64,000 bases of DNA, taken from NCBI RefSeq assembly GCF_023667495.1, contig NZ_JAMOZL010000013.1, positions 214,491 to 278,490 of the forward strand, written 5' to 3'. Under the pieces are notes generated by a model, which ran no database searches, had not been told where the DNA came from, and worked only from the letters and a program-made list of their open reading frames with translations. Below, piece after piece: positions 8,395 to 16,874 of the stretch. This stretch comes from Dyadobacter sp. MSC1_007 (GTDB lineage: Bacteria > Bacteroidota > Bacteroidia > Cytophagales > Spirosomataceae). The translations under genes and the position numbers were made by a program. The number at the start of each line of letters is the position of its first letter. Position 1 is the first letter of the stretch.

Positions 8395-8914
8395 CGAATG
8401 GTACAAACCGGGTGGTCTGGTCAAGAGGTTGCTATGGTATATCGTCAGTCGCCTGTTCGTCAATACCTATGTTCCCTACCCTTCCGCATTCAAGGCCGCA
8501 ATACTGCGCGCGTTCGGTGCCCGGATCGGACAGGGAGTAGCCATCAAGCCAAAAGTGCATGTGAAGTACCCATGGTTCCTTCGGGTGGCAGACCATGTAT
8601 GGATCGGTGAAAATGTGTGGATTGACAACCTCATTTTGGTGACAATTGAATCAAATGTATGCTTGTCGCAAGGCGCGATGCTGCTAACCGGTAACCACAA
8701 CTATACAAAAAGTGCATTCGACCTGATTGTTAGGGCCATAACATTGGAAAAGGGTTGCTGGATCGGCGCAAAGGCGACGGTCTGCCCGGGCGTTCAGGTT
8801 GGCCAGCACGCTGTCCTTACAGTGGGCTCGGTAGCTACAACGGACCTGGAAGCGTTTGGGATTTACCAGGGAAATCCCGCCAAATATGTCAAAACAAGAA
8901 CTATAAACAGTTGA
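8348..8914 (+). CDS. wcaF: WcaF-type polysaccharide O-acetyltransferase
   Basis: The 188-residue protein is a left-handed beta-helix acetyltransferase. Hexapeptide-type repeats run through the middle (ARIGQGVAIKP, VWIGENVWIDN, CWIGAKATVCPGV) with the catalytic-type His in LLTGNHNY. This matches the WcaF group that acetylates exopolysaccharide sugars using acetyl-CoA. The ATG at 8348 sits inside the preceding GT2 gene, giving a 47-bp overlap. The end overlaps the next gene's TTG start (TTGA). The symbol is by family similarity and does not imply colanic acid itself. Confidence 0.88.
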   Translation: MEKTSATQTNLSAYNNEWYKPGGLVKRLLWYIVSRLFVNTYVPYPSAFKAAILRAFGARIGQGVAIKPKVHVKYPWFLRVADHVWIGENVWIDNLILVTIESNVCLSQGAMLLTGNHNYTKSAFDLIVRAITLEKGCWIGAKATVCPGVQVGQHAVLTVGSVATTDLEAFGIYQGNPAKYVKTRTINS

Positions 8915-9654
8915 AGATAAGTATACTCACTGTCGTCTACAATGGTGCGACGACCATCCGCCACTGCATCGAGTCCGTGCTCAGTCAGGATTATCCTGAC
9001 ATTGAGTATATCATCGTGGACGGAAATTCGAAAGACGGCACGCAGGAAATCATCAGATCTTATGGCAGCAAAATTGCTAGTTTTATCAGCGAACCGGACG
9101 CCGGAATTTACGATGCGATGAACAAAGGCATACAATTGGCAACCGGTGATGTGATTGGAATTCTGAATGCCGATGACTTTTACGCTTACCCATCGGTAAT
9201 CAGCGACGTCGCTGCGGTGTTCGCATCGGGTGACATCGAGGCTTCCTACGGCGATCTTGAATATATTGATGCAAACGATGCAACGGTGGTGAGGAGAAAG
9301 TGGGTCTCAGGAGAATACAAAGCCGGCTCTTTTTTGAGTGGATGGATGCCGCCGCATCCCACATTCTTTGTCAAAAAAAATCTATACGAAAACTACGGAT
9401 TATTTCGACTTGACTTGGGCAGTGCTGCCGATTATGAGCTGATGCTGCGGTTTGTTCACCGGGAAAAAATCCGGCTTGCTTATCTGCCAAAAGTGCTGGT
9501 AAAAATGCGCGCTGGTGGAGTGAGCAACAGCAATCTTAAGAACAGGATAAAGGCAAACCGGAATGACCGGAAGGCGTGGGAAATCAATAATTTAAGACCA
9601 AAGTTCTACACACTTCTGTTAAAACCATTGAGAAAAATTATCCAGTTTATATAA
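8911..9654 (+). CDS. Glycosyltransferase family 2 with TTG start
   Basis: The 247-residue GT-A enzyme begins (M/L)KISILTVVYNGATTI, carries VDGNSKDGTQEII and the DXD-type NADDFY motif, and has DAGIYDAMNKGI, typical of PGL/p-HBAD-like or WcaA-like GT2 enzymes. No in-frame ATG exists at the family N-terminus. The TTG at 8911 overlaps the wcaF stop as TTGA and is the best start, implying termination-reinitiation coupling. It is the last transferase before a 153-bp gap. Confidence 0.88.
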   Translation: MKISILTVVYNGATTIRHCIESVLSQDYPDIEYIIVDGNSKDGTQEIIRSYGSKIASFISEPDAGIYDAMNKGIQLATGDVIGILNADDFYAYPSVISDVAAVFASGDIEASYGDLEYIDANDATVVRRKWVSGEYKAGSFLSGWMPPHPTFFVKKNLYENYGLFRLDLGSAADYELMLRFVHREKIRLAYLPKVLVKMRAGGVSNSNLKNRIKANRNDRKAWEINNLRPKFYTLLLKPLRKIIQFI

Positions 9655-9807
9655 GAAGTTAAACTATAACTGAAAATAAGAAACCGTATAGTAAATATTT
9701 TGATACTCAACTGTTTGCATATTTCCGATATTGATTTAAATTTCGACATTTGAATTAGTAAATACCGCTATCAACGTTCATGACGCTATACTAATTTGAC
9801 AGACACT

Positions 9808-10998
9808 ATGGAACTACAACTACCTCTGCAGATACTTACTGAAGGAAACTTCAGCAATATCCTCCATCATGATGTTTACCAATGCGCATTGTCTTTTCTA
9901 ATTGCCTGTTTCCTCTCGATCATCTCGATACCGATCATTATCAACCTCTCCAACCTGTTGCATCTGACAGCTAAACCAGGGTTCAGGAGTTCCCATGAAA
10001 CGGAGACGCCAACACTCGGAGGGATTGCTATTTTCGCAGCCACACTCATTGCCTATTTCCTGTGGCCACATTCGGAAAACATTCTGGATTCCAATCTGAT
10101 CAGCCTCGCCATGACGGGTGTGATCATATTGTTTTTCTTGGGCATTAAAGACGATATTCTCGCTGTCGATCCAACCAAGAAACTGATCATACAGATCTTT
10201 GCATCGCTGATACTGGTGGCGATGGGTAATTTCAAAGTCGATAACTTCTACGGCATTTTCGGCATTCACACCGTGTCCGATTTTATCAGCATTCCCCTGA
10301 CTGTTTTTATCTTCATTGCCATCATCAATGCGATTAACCTGATCGACGGTATTGACGGGCTCGCAGGTGGGATCAGCCTTATCGCCGGCATTGGATTTGG
10401 AATATGGTTCATTTTAAACGACCATTTCTCTTTCGGTTGCCTGGCATTCGCCATGTCGGGTTCGTTACTGGGCTTTTTGCGTTTTAATTTCTCCAAAACC
10501 AGTAAGATCTTCATGGGAGATACCGGCTCGCTGATCGTAGGTTATCTGCTTTCGATTTTCTCGGTTGAATTCCTCTCGCTTAACGTGGGCTATCTGCACG
10601 ATCCGAATGCTTATTTCAATGCGCCTATCATCGTGATGGTACTGCTGATCGTGCCCATATTCGATACGCTACGTGTTTTCATCGTGAGAATTTTTAAAGG
10701 AGGATCACCTTTCGTTGCCGACCGCAACCATATGCACCATATCCTGATCGATAACGGCCTGAACCATTTCTGGGCATCGTTCACATTATGGATGGTTACG
10801 ATCATGAACACGGCCTTGTTTTTTACCTTTCATGGAGATATCACCAATACAGCATCGCTTTACATTTACATCGCTATGTTCGGATTGTACATGATATTTG
10901 CCTATTTTCTCAAGAAACGCGTCACTGCGATCAAGGAGCGAAAAAAATTGGTCAAGAGCCCGTCTTTTAGTGATGACGACCTGGCAACCTTCCAATAA
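9808..10998 (+). CDS. WecA/MraY-family polyprenyl-phosphate sugar-1-phosphate transferase
   Basis: The 396-residue multi-pass membrane protein belongs to the WecA/TagO group that starts glycan assembly by moving a GlcNAc-1-phosphate type group to undecaprenyl phosphate. Visible motifs are GIKDDILAVDP (Asp pair), NAINLIDGIDGLAGG, FMGDTGS and RNHMHHIL. About ten hydrophobic segments are present. The ATG at 9808 is preferred over a TTG four codons earlier. It ends the polysaccharide cluster and probably provides its lipid-linked primer. A 153-bp spacer suggests its own promoter. Confidence 0.88.
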   Translation: MELQLPLQILTEGNFSNILHHDVYQCALSFLIACFLSIISIPIIINLSNLLHLTAKPGFRSSHETETPTLGGIAIFAATLIAYFLWPHSENILDSNLISLAMTGVIILFFLGIKDDILAVDPTKKLIIQIFASLILVAMGNFKVDNFYGIFGIHTVSDFISIPLTVFIFIAIINAINLIDGIDGLAGGISLIAGIGFGIWFILNDHFSFGCLAFAMSGSLLGFLRFNFSKTSKIFMGDTGSLIVGYLLSIFSVEFLSLNVGYLHDPNAYFNAPIIVMVLLIVPIFDTLRVFIVRIFKGGSPFVADRNHMHHILIDNGLNHFWASFTLWMVTIMNTALFFTFHGDITNTASLYIYIAMFGLYMIFAYFLKKRVTAIKERKKLVKSPSFSDDDLATFQ

Positions 10999-11029
10999 AT
11001 CCCTTTTGGTTTTACCCAAAAAAGGCCTC

Positions 11030-11062
11030 ATGAATTTCGCTCGAATAGCGCCATAAATTCAT
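11030..11062. other. Hairpin between wecA-like gene and maeB
   Basis: ATGAATTT (11030-11037) pairs with AAATTCAT (11055-11062), and inside it CGCT pairs with AGCG, giving a bulged 12-bp stem. It follows the WecA-like gene and ends where the maeB promoter begins. No T-run follows, so it may be a processing or weak termination site. Confidence 0.4.
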
Positions 11063-11090
11063 TGCCTTGTATCGAATGTTTGTACCTTAG
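11062..11090 (+). promoter_or_regulatory. Candidate promoter of maeB
   Basis: A TTG at 11062-11064, an 18-base spacer and TACCTTAG at 11083-11090 match the Bacteroidota consensus (TTTG, about 20 bases, TAnnTTTG) with one mismatch in the -7 box. The maeB ATG is 23 bases further on. Confidence 0.5.
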
Positions 11091-11113
11091 CGCGAAACAT
11101 CGTCTATTGAGGT

Positions 11114-13387
11114 ATGAATAAAAAGATTAGAAAAGAAGACGCCTTATACTACCATTCAAAGGGCAGGCCGGGCAAAATCCAGGTAATTCCTACGAAAGAA
11201 ACCAGCACCCAGCGCGACCTTTCGCTGGCCTATTCACCCGGCGTAGCCGAGCCTTGCCTGGAAATCGCTGAAAACGTTGAAAATGCCTATCTGTATACTG
11301 CCAAGGGCAATCTTGTTGCCGTAATCAGCAACGGGACGGCCGTGCTTGGCCTGGGTGATATCGGACCGGAAGCTTCCAAGCCGGTCATGGAAGGGAAAGG
11401 CCTTCTGTTCAAAATATATGCTGACATTGATGTTTTCGACATTGAGCTTAACACCAAAGATGTCGACGAGTTCGTCAGGACCGTCAAGATCCTGGAACCC
11501 ACTTTCGGCGGTGTCAACCTGGAAGACATCAAGGCCCCTGAATGTTTCGAGATCGAAGCGAGGCTAAAGAAGGAGCTCAATATCCCCGTCATGCACGACG
11601 ACCAGCACGGTACTGCGATCATCAGCGCCGCCGCTATGCTGAATGCACTGGTTCTGGTGGGCAAAGACATCAACGACATCCGGGTTGTCGTATCTGGCGC
11701 CGGCGCATCGGCAGTATCCTGCACCAAACTGTATCTTGCCCTTGGCGCTAATCCTAAAAACATCGCCATGTTTGATACGAAAGGCCATATTCATCACGGC
11801 CGGACCGATCTGAGCGACATGAAAAAGCAGTTTGCCACCGATGTGGCTTACGGATCCCTGGAAGAAGCCATGGTAGGTGCAGACCTTTTCCTTGGCCTTT
11901 CCACAGCTGATATCGTTTCGAAAGAAATGGTCAAATCAATGGCTAAGGACCCGATCGTGCTGGCGATGGCAAACCCTAATCCCGAGATCCCCTATCCGGA
12001 TGCTGTGGAAGCACGCGAAGACGTGATCATGGCCACTGGCAGATCCGATTATCCTAACCAGGTTAATAATGTGCTTGGTTTCCCTTACATCTTCCGGGGT
12101 GCACTCGATGTGCGTGCGACGGAGATCAATGAGGCAATGAAGCTGGCAGCGGTCCACGCACTAGCGGATCTGGCCAAAAAACCAGTCCCCGACATTGTAA
12201 ATCTTGCCTACAACGAGACTAATATTGTTTTTGGTAAAAATTATATCATTCCAAAACCCGTAGATCCGCGGCTTCTCACTACGGTAGCACCCGCAGTAGC
12301 GAAAGCGGCCATCGAAACCGGTGTGGCCCGCAGGGTTATTACCGACTGGGATGCTTATGAGCAGGAGCTTTCCAACCGTTTGGGACGCAATGAGCAGATT
12401 TCCAGAGTTATCCTTAATAAGGCGAAGCTGGCACCGAAAAGGGTTGTTTTTGCGGACGCTGAGAACATTCAGGTGCTGCGCGCTGCCCAACAGGTCCGGG
12501 ACGAAGGTATTGCCATACCGATCCTTTTAGGCAACAAGGAAACGATTCTTAACCTGATCAAAGAAAGCAAGCTTGATCTTACTGACGTGGCGATCATTGA
12601 TCCAAGAGCTGAGGAAAGCGATCATATGATCGAAATATACGCTTCGAAATTGTATGAAAAGCGTAAAAGAAAGGGTCTAACACCCATCGAAGCGCGCCGT
12701 ACGATGTATTTCAAAAGCTATTTTGGGTCAATGATGGTCGAAAACGGTGAAGCCGACGCCTTCATTTCGGGCCTCACGCGCACCTACCCGGATACGATCC
12801 GCCCTGCCTTGCAGGTAATCGGCAAGGAGGACAGCGTCAATAAAGTGGCAGGTATGTACATTCTGCTGACGCCCAAAGGCCCGTTATTCTTCTCGGATAC
12901 AACCGTAAACCTGGACCCAACGGTAGATGAGATCGTCGAAATTACCGAAATGACTGCCAAGGCTGTCGAACGTTTCAATATTCAGCCCAGGATCGCCCTC
13001 GTAACGTACGCCAACTACGGAAGCGCGGCCGGGCACGATGCAGAGAAAATGCGGGAAGCCACGGCTCTCCTGAAAAAAAGGAACCCGTCCATGATCGTGG
13101 AAGGGGAAATGCAGGCACACCTTGCCTTCAATACTGCTCTTTTGAAGGAAAACCACCCATTCAGCGACCTGGTCGACGGCGCAGCTAATACGTTGATATT
13201 CCCGAACCTGTCGGCGAGTAATATCGCCTATAACTTGCTCAAAGAAGCAGCAGAGCTGGAAACCATCGGGCCTATTCTATTAGGCCTTAAAAAACCGGTT
13301 CACGTACTTCAATTGGGAAGCTCGGTAAGAGAAATCGTGAATATGGTCGCCATTGCAGTTGTGGAAGCGCAAATGAAGGGTAGTTAA
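11114..13387 (+). CDS. maeB: NADP-dependent malic enzyme with C-terminal phosphotransacetylase-like domain
   Basis: The 757-residue protein has the MaeB architecture. The N-terminal malic domain (about 15-160, SLAYSPGVAEPCLEIA, AVLGLGDIGPEASKPVMEGK, MHDDQHGTA for metal binding) is followed by a Rossmann NADP domain (about 165-410, VVSGAGASAVSC) and a phosphotransacetylase-like domain (about 430-757, FADAENIQVLRAA). It decarboxylates malate to pyruvate with NADPH formation. The last domain is known in the family as a regulatory, acetyl-CoA-sensing module rather than an active transferase. Length and motifs are complete. Confidence 0.96.
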   Translation: MNKKIRKEDALYYHSKGRPGKIQVIPTKETSTQRDLSLAYSPGVAEPCLEIAENVENAYLYTAKGNLVAVISNGTAVLGLGDIGPEASKPVMEGKGLLFKIYADIDVFDIELNTKDVDEFVRTVKILEPTFGGVNLEDIKAPECFEIEARLKKELNIPVMHDDQHGTAIISAAAMLNALVLVGKDINDIRVVVSGAGASAVSCTKLYLALGANPKNIAMFDTKGHIHHGRTDLSDMKKQFATDVAYGSLEEAMVGADLFLGLSTADIVSKEMVKSMAKDPIVLAMANPNPEIPYPDAVEAREDVIMATGRSDYPNQVNNVLGFPYIFRGALDVRATEINEAMKLAAVHALADLAKKPVPDIVNLAYNETNIVFGKNYIIPKPVDPRLLTTVAPAVAKAAIETGVARRVITDWDAYEQELSNRLGRNEQISRVILNKAKLAPKRVVFADAENIQVLRAAQQVRDEGIAIPILLGNKETILNLIKESKLDLTDVAIIDPRAEESDHMIEIYASKLYEKRKRKGLTPIEARRTMYFKSYFGSMMVENGEADAFISGLTRTYPDTIRPALQVIGKEDSVNKVAGMYILLTPKGPLFFSDTTVNLDPTVDEIVEITEMTAKAVERFNIQPRIALVTYANYGSAAGHDAEKMREATALLKKRNPSMIVEGEMQAHLAFNTALLKENHPFSDLVDGAANTLIFPNLSASNIAYNLLKEAAELETIGPILLGLKKPVHVLQLGSSVREIVNMVAIAVVEAQMKGS

Positions 13388-13402
13388 CTCTGTTGGGTAT
13401 TC

Positions 13403-13568
13403 CGTACCTACGGCACGGAAGTTAAGCCGACGTCTCCTTTTTACCGACATTTTGCCCCGATGGGGCGGCACCGCCGATCCCGCTAGGGATCAAACATCGG
13501 TAGAATACAATGGAAACGTATCGATTAGCGTGCCGTAGGTACGAAATGCACATTTCGTACCTACGGCA
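13403..13568. repeat. Palindromic intergenic repeat element
   Basis: The 13-mer CGTACCTACGGCA occurs at 13403-13415 and again at 13556-13568, with its inverse inside 13531-13543. The right part is a perfect palindrome: 18-nt arms TGCCGTAGGTACGAAATG (13531-13548) and its complement (13551-13568) around CA. Between them, 13442-13502 is bounded by imperfect inverted ends (TACCGACATTTTG / CAAACATCGGTA) and contains two smaller palindromes, GCCCCGATGGGGC and GATCCCGCTAGGGATC. No coding potential is apparent. It fills the gap between the convergent maeB and GH2 genes. Confidence 0.8.
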
Positions 13569-13578
13569 GCAATTCGCT

Positions 13579-15438
13579 TTACGGTTTTAGATTCACCAAA
13601 GCCGGATTATACAATTTTGAATGGATCTCTTTCAGTTTTGCTTCCGGAAATTTGATCACCCTTCGGTCGTAGGTCATCAGACCATTGATTTCCACTTCAA
13701 CATCGGTGGTCTGCGTGTAAACTGCTGCCGATAATCCTTTCTTAATCAGCGGCTCAAAACGGTTTATAAACGATTCGTACCGGTTATAAAGCTCCTGCTG
13801 GCTCTTGAAACTCTGATAGCCCCAGTTATCTTTCTGCTGCCAGGTATGCTTTTCCACAGGCAGCCCCAACCCTCCGAATTCGCCTAAAACAATGATCTGC
13901 TTGGCTCCGAAAATGTCAGGACGGGGCATTACCGGCGCAGGGTAATTATGCATGTCGATAATATGTCCTACCGGGTGAAAATTCCCTCCGCTGGCGCTGT
14001 TAACCAGTCTGGAAGGGTCATATTGCATCGTCCAGTTGGTGATCTCTTCGGTTTTAAACTGGCCCCAAGCCTCGTTAAAAGGCACCCACACAACAATCGA
14101 CGGAAAAAACCGGTTGGCGTCCATTATGGCTTTCCATTCGGTTTTGAAGATATTTTCAGACTCCGGCGTACGGTCCTTATCGGTTTCATTGCCGGTGATG
14201 CCCGGCCGCTGCTCCCAGTTGTTACCCAGATCACCACTCGGCATATCCTGCCAAACCAGCATCCCAAGTTCATCGCAATAGCGGTACCAGCGCGCCGGCT
14301 CCACCTTGACGTGCTTGCGGATCATGTTGAAACCCATCTCCTTGGTTTTCAATATATCAAACTTCAATGCTTCGTCTGTTGGCGCAGTATAAAGGCCATC
14401 CGGCCACCAGCCCTGATCGAGCGGGCCGTACTGGAACAAAAACTTGTTGTTGAGCGTCATGCGCTGAATGCCGTTCTGGTCGGACTGCATGGCGATTTTC
14501 CGCATTGCAGCGTAACTTTTCACTTCATCTACAACTTTGCCGTTGCGGGTCAGCGAAACTGTTAGATCATACAGGAACGGCGAGTCCGGCGACCAGAGTT
14601 TCGCATTGCTGATCGCCAGGTTGGCGGATTGGTTCGGCGCTACTTCCTGTTCGGCAACCTTTGTGGATCCGTCCCAGGCTGTGATCTTAATCTTATCGGC
14701 TGCACCGGCGTTGCTAACCTCAGCATTGACAGTAAGTGTCTGTTTATCAATATCGGGAACCGGCTCTACCTTTGCAATATGGCTTGTCGATACTGTTTCG
14801 AGCCAAACGGTCTGCCAGATTCCAGTAACAGGTGTGTACCAGATTCCGTGTGGATTTTTGATCTGCTTGCCGCGCGGCTGCGGACCGTCGCTGCTCGGGT
14901 CCCAAACCTTAACCAGGATTTCTTGCTGCTTTTTCTTAACCAGAAGGTCAGTAATATCAAACGAAAATGGGTCATATCCGCCTTGATGCGTCCCGGCGGA
15001 TTTTCCATTCACAAACACTTCCGAACGCCAATCGACTGCTCCAAAATGTATCAGTACGCGCTGATCTTTTAGTTTTGGAGTAAAATCCACCGTCCGCTGA
15101 TACCACAGCACACTGTCTTTTCCAACCGTTTTCCCCACGCCAGACAATGCCGACTCGACGGCGAAAGGTACCAGGATCTTCCCGTCGAAGGTCGCTGGTT
15201 TTGTCAGGGAAGCATTTTGAGGGACGATAGCATAGTTCCATAGCCCATTGATATTCTGCCAATTTTGGCGAACCATTTGCGGGCGTGGATATTCCGGGTG
15301 CGGGTTAGCCGCCACGACCTTTTCGGCCCAGGGTGTAACGATTTTTCCCTCTACATACTTCCATTCCGGTTTTTGCGCGAAGGCATTGCCACCAAGACTA
15401 CCTAACAAGGCCGCCAGGCATAGCATTACTTTTTTCAT
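13579..15438 (-). CDS. Secreted glycoside hydrolase family 2 enzyme
   Basis: The 619-residue protein begins with a signal peptide (MKKVMLCLAALLGSLGGNAFA). It then shows the GH2 order: a sugar-binding jelly-roll domain (about 55-215, DPFSFDITD), an immunoglobulin-like domain (about 220-310) and a TIM barrel. Probable catalytic residues are the acid/base Glu456 in VPFNEAWGQF and the nucleophile Glu520 in VLGEFGG. It probably releases beta-linked galactose, glucuronate or mannose from oligosaccharides in the periplasm. It stands alone, with no SusC/SusD pair next to it. Confidence 0.9.
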   Translation of the reverse strand: MKKVMLCLAALLGSLGGNAFAQKPEWKYVEGKIVTPWAEKVVAANPHPEYPRPQMVRQNWQNINGLWNYAIVPQNASLTKPATFDGKILVPFAVESALSGVGKTVGKDSVLWYQRTVDFTPKLKDQRVLIHFGAVDWRSEVFVNGKSAGTHQGGYDPFSFDITDLLVKKKQQEILVKVWDPSSDGPQPRGKQIKNPHGIWYTPVTGIWQTVWLETVSTSHIAKVEPVPDIDKQTLTVNAEVSNAGAADKIKITAWDGSTKVAEQEVAPNQSANLAISNAKLWSPDSPFLYDLTVSLTRNGKVVDEVKSYAAMRKIAMQSDQNGIQRMTLNNKFLFQYGPLDQGWWPDGLYTAPTDEALKFDILKTKEMGFNMIRKHVKVEPARWYRYCDELGMLVWQDMPSGDLGNNWEQRPGITGNETDKDRTPESENIFKTEWKAIMDANRFFPSIVVWVPFNEAWGQFKTEEITNWTMQYDPSRLVNSASGGNFHPVGHIIDMHNYPAPVMPRPDIFGAKQIIVLGEFGGLGLPVEKHTWQQKDNWGYQSFKSQQELYNRYESFINRFEPLIKKGLSAAVYTQTTDVEVEINGLMTYDRRVIKFPEAKLKEIHSKLYNPALVNLKP

Positions 15439-15586
15439 CAGGATTTTAGGTTTCTGAATATTTATTCCAAATACATGAAAAGGAACCCGTCAACGGCCTC
15501 TACTGCCAGGAAAACTGCATGAAAGTAAAGCTGGCATGAAAAGCCCGGAATATCAGGTTCGTTGGATATTGGTAAAATTTAGTCCT

Positions 15587-15594
15587 TACTTTTG
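15587..15594 (+). promoter_or_regulatory. Candidate -7 element for the isoaspartyl peptidase gene
   Basis: TACTTTTG matches TAnnTTTG exactly, with TTGG at 15562-15565 about 21 bases upstream. The ATG follows 26 bases downstream. Confidence 0.5.
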
Positions 15595-15620
15595 AAATAA
15601 CTAACTCAAATGAAGCATCG

Positions 15621-16739
15621 ATGAAAAAACTTTGCATTACACTCATTGCGGTATTCTCCAGCTTAGCAGCATACGCCCAGGATTTTTCCGACAAAATCAC
15701 ACTTGTCATTCATGGGGGTGCCGGAACGATCACGCGCGAAAATATGAGCCCGGAGCGCGAAAAGGCTTACCGCGAAACCTTGAATCTGGCCTTACAGAAA
15801 GGATATGAGGTGCTCAAAAAGGGCGGCACGAGCGTTCAGGCCGTGGAGACGACCATCCATGTCATGGAGGATTCACCTCTTTTCAATGCGGGCAAAGGTG
15901 CTGTTTTTACCAATGAAGGAAAAAATGAGCTCGACGCGGCCATTATGGAGGGCAAGTCGTTGAAAGCAGGCGCAGTGGCTGGTGTTACGACTATTAAGAA
16001 TCCTATTACTGCTGCCATCGCCGTTATGGAAAAATCGCCGCATGTGATGATGACCGGCAAAGGCGCTGAACAGTTCGCAAAAGAGAACGGACTTCAAATT
16101 GTTGACCCCTCCTACTTTTATACCGAAACCCGTTTCAAAGCATTACAACGGGCCAAGGAAGAAGAAAAGATCGAGCTGGACCATGATGGGAAAGGGAGAA
16201 AAGGAGGAGAGGGACTAAAGGGAGATAAAGGAGAAAAGGCACGAGGGGGAGGAAAGGAAGTTGAAAAAGGACTTAAGACAGGTTATCACTCCCAGGAAAA
16301 CCTGATTTTTATGGAAGGTAAGAAGTTTGGGACGGTTGGGTGTGTAGCCTTGGACCGTTTTGGAAACCTTGCTGCGGGCACTTCGACTGGTGGAATGACC
16401 AATAAAAGATACGGCCGCGTTGGCGACGCTCCAATTATTGGTACAGGCACTTATGCCAACAATGCAACTTGCGCGGTATCTGCGACCGGTCATGGCGAGT
16501 ACTTCATCCGATCGGTGGTGGCCCATGACATTTCCGCATTGATGGAATATAAAGGAATGTCGCTGAATGATGCAGCCAATGAAGTAGTCATGAAAAAGCT
16601 CGTCGAAAGAGGTGGCGAGGGCGGGGTTATCGCTGTTGACAGAAGTGGAAATATAGCTATGCCCTTCAATAGCGAGGGGATGTACCGGGGATATATCAAA
16701 GCCGACGGCAAAAGTGAGATCCTGATTTACAAGGACTAA
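15621..16739 (+). CDS. Isoaspartyl peptidase / plant-type L-asparaginase with a basic low-complexity insertion
   Basis: This 372-residue N-terminal-nucleophile hydrolase has a signal peptide (residues 1-20, ending AAYAQ). The family start VIHGGAGTI follows, then FNAGKGAVFT. The autocleavage site is GTVGCVALD, with Thr238 becoming the nucleophile of the beta subunit. TSTGGMTNKRYGRVGDAPIIG forms the substrate pocket. It removes N-terminal isoaspartate residues or hydrolyses asparagine. Residues about 187-220, just before the cleavage site, are an unusual Gly/Lys/Glu-rich stretch (KGGEGLKGDKGEK). That linker is normally disordered and variable, so activity need not be lost. Confidence 0.92.
   Translation: MKKLCITLIAVFSSLAAYAQDFSDKITLVIHGGAGTITRENMSPEREKAYRETLNLALQKGYEVLKKGGTSVQAVETTIHVMEDSPLFNAGKGAVFTNEGKNELDAAIMEGKSLKAGAVAGVTTIKNPITAAIAVMEKSPHVMMTGKGAEQFAKENGLQIVDPSYFYTETRFKALQRAKEEEKIELDHDGKGRKGGEGLKGDKGEKARGGGKEVEKGLKTGYHSQENLIFMEGKKFGTVGCVALDRFGNLAAGTSTGGMTNKRYGRVGDAPIIGTGTYANNATCAVSATGHGEYFIRSVVAHDISALMEYKGMSLNDAANEVVMKKLVERGGEGGVIAVDRSGNIAMPFNSEGMYRGYIKADGKSEILIYKD
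16188..16270 (+). repeat. Purine-rich low-complexity tract inside the isoaspartyl peptidase gene
   Basis: About 83 bases are almost entirely A and G on the coding strand, built from GGAGA / GGGAGA / AAGG units, in contrast to the balanced composition around it. It encodes the Gly/Lys/Glu linker before the autocleavage threonine and looks like in-frame expansion of a simple sequence. Confidence 0.7.
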
Positions 16740-16874
16740 TCTAACTTATATTCATAGGTCGCGTTGCTCCCGCTTTTTTTGTAGTTGTTTTAAGAAATAT
16801 CCATACAAATTTGAATCGTTCGCACGTTTTGATTTCAGTATGTAACCTCACGACTTCTTTTTCCTCTACCCTAT

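Noticed and set aside
12400..13387. Phosphotransacetylase part of maeB as a separate pta gene or a gene fusion artefact
   Set aside because: The fusion is the normal MaeB architecture in many bacteria and the frame is continuous.
13948..14565. 205-codon open frame opposite the GH2 gene
   Set aside because: It is antisense to conserved catalytic-domain sequence and shows no domain or signal of its own.
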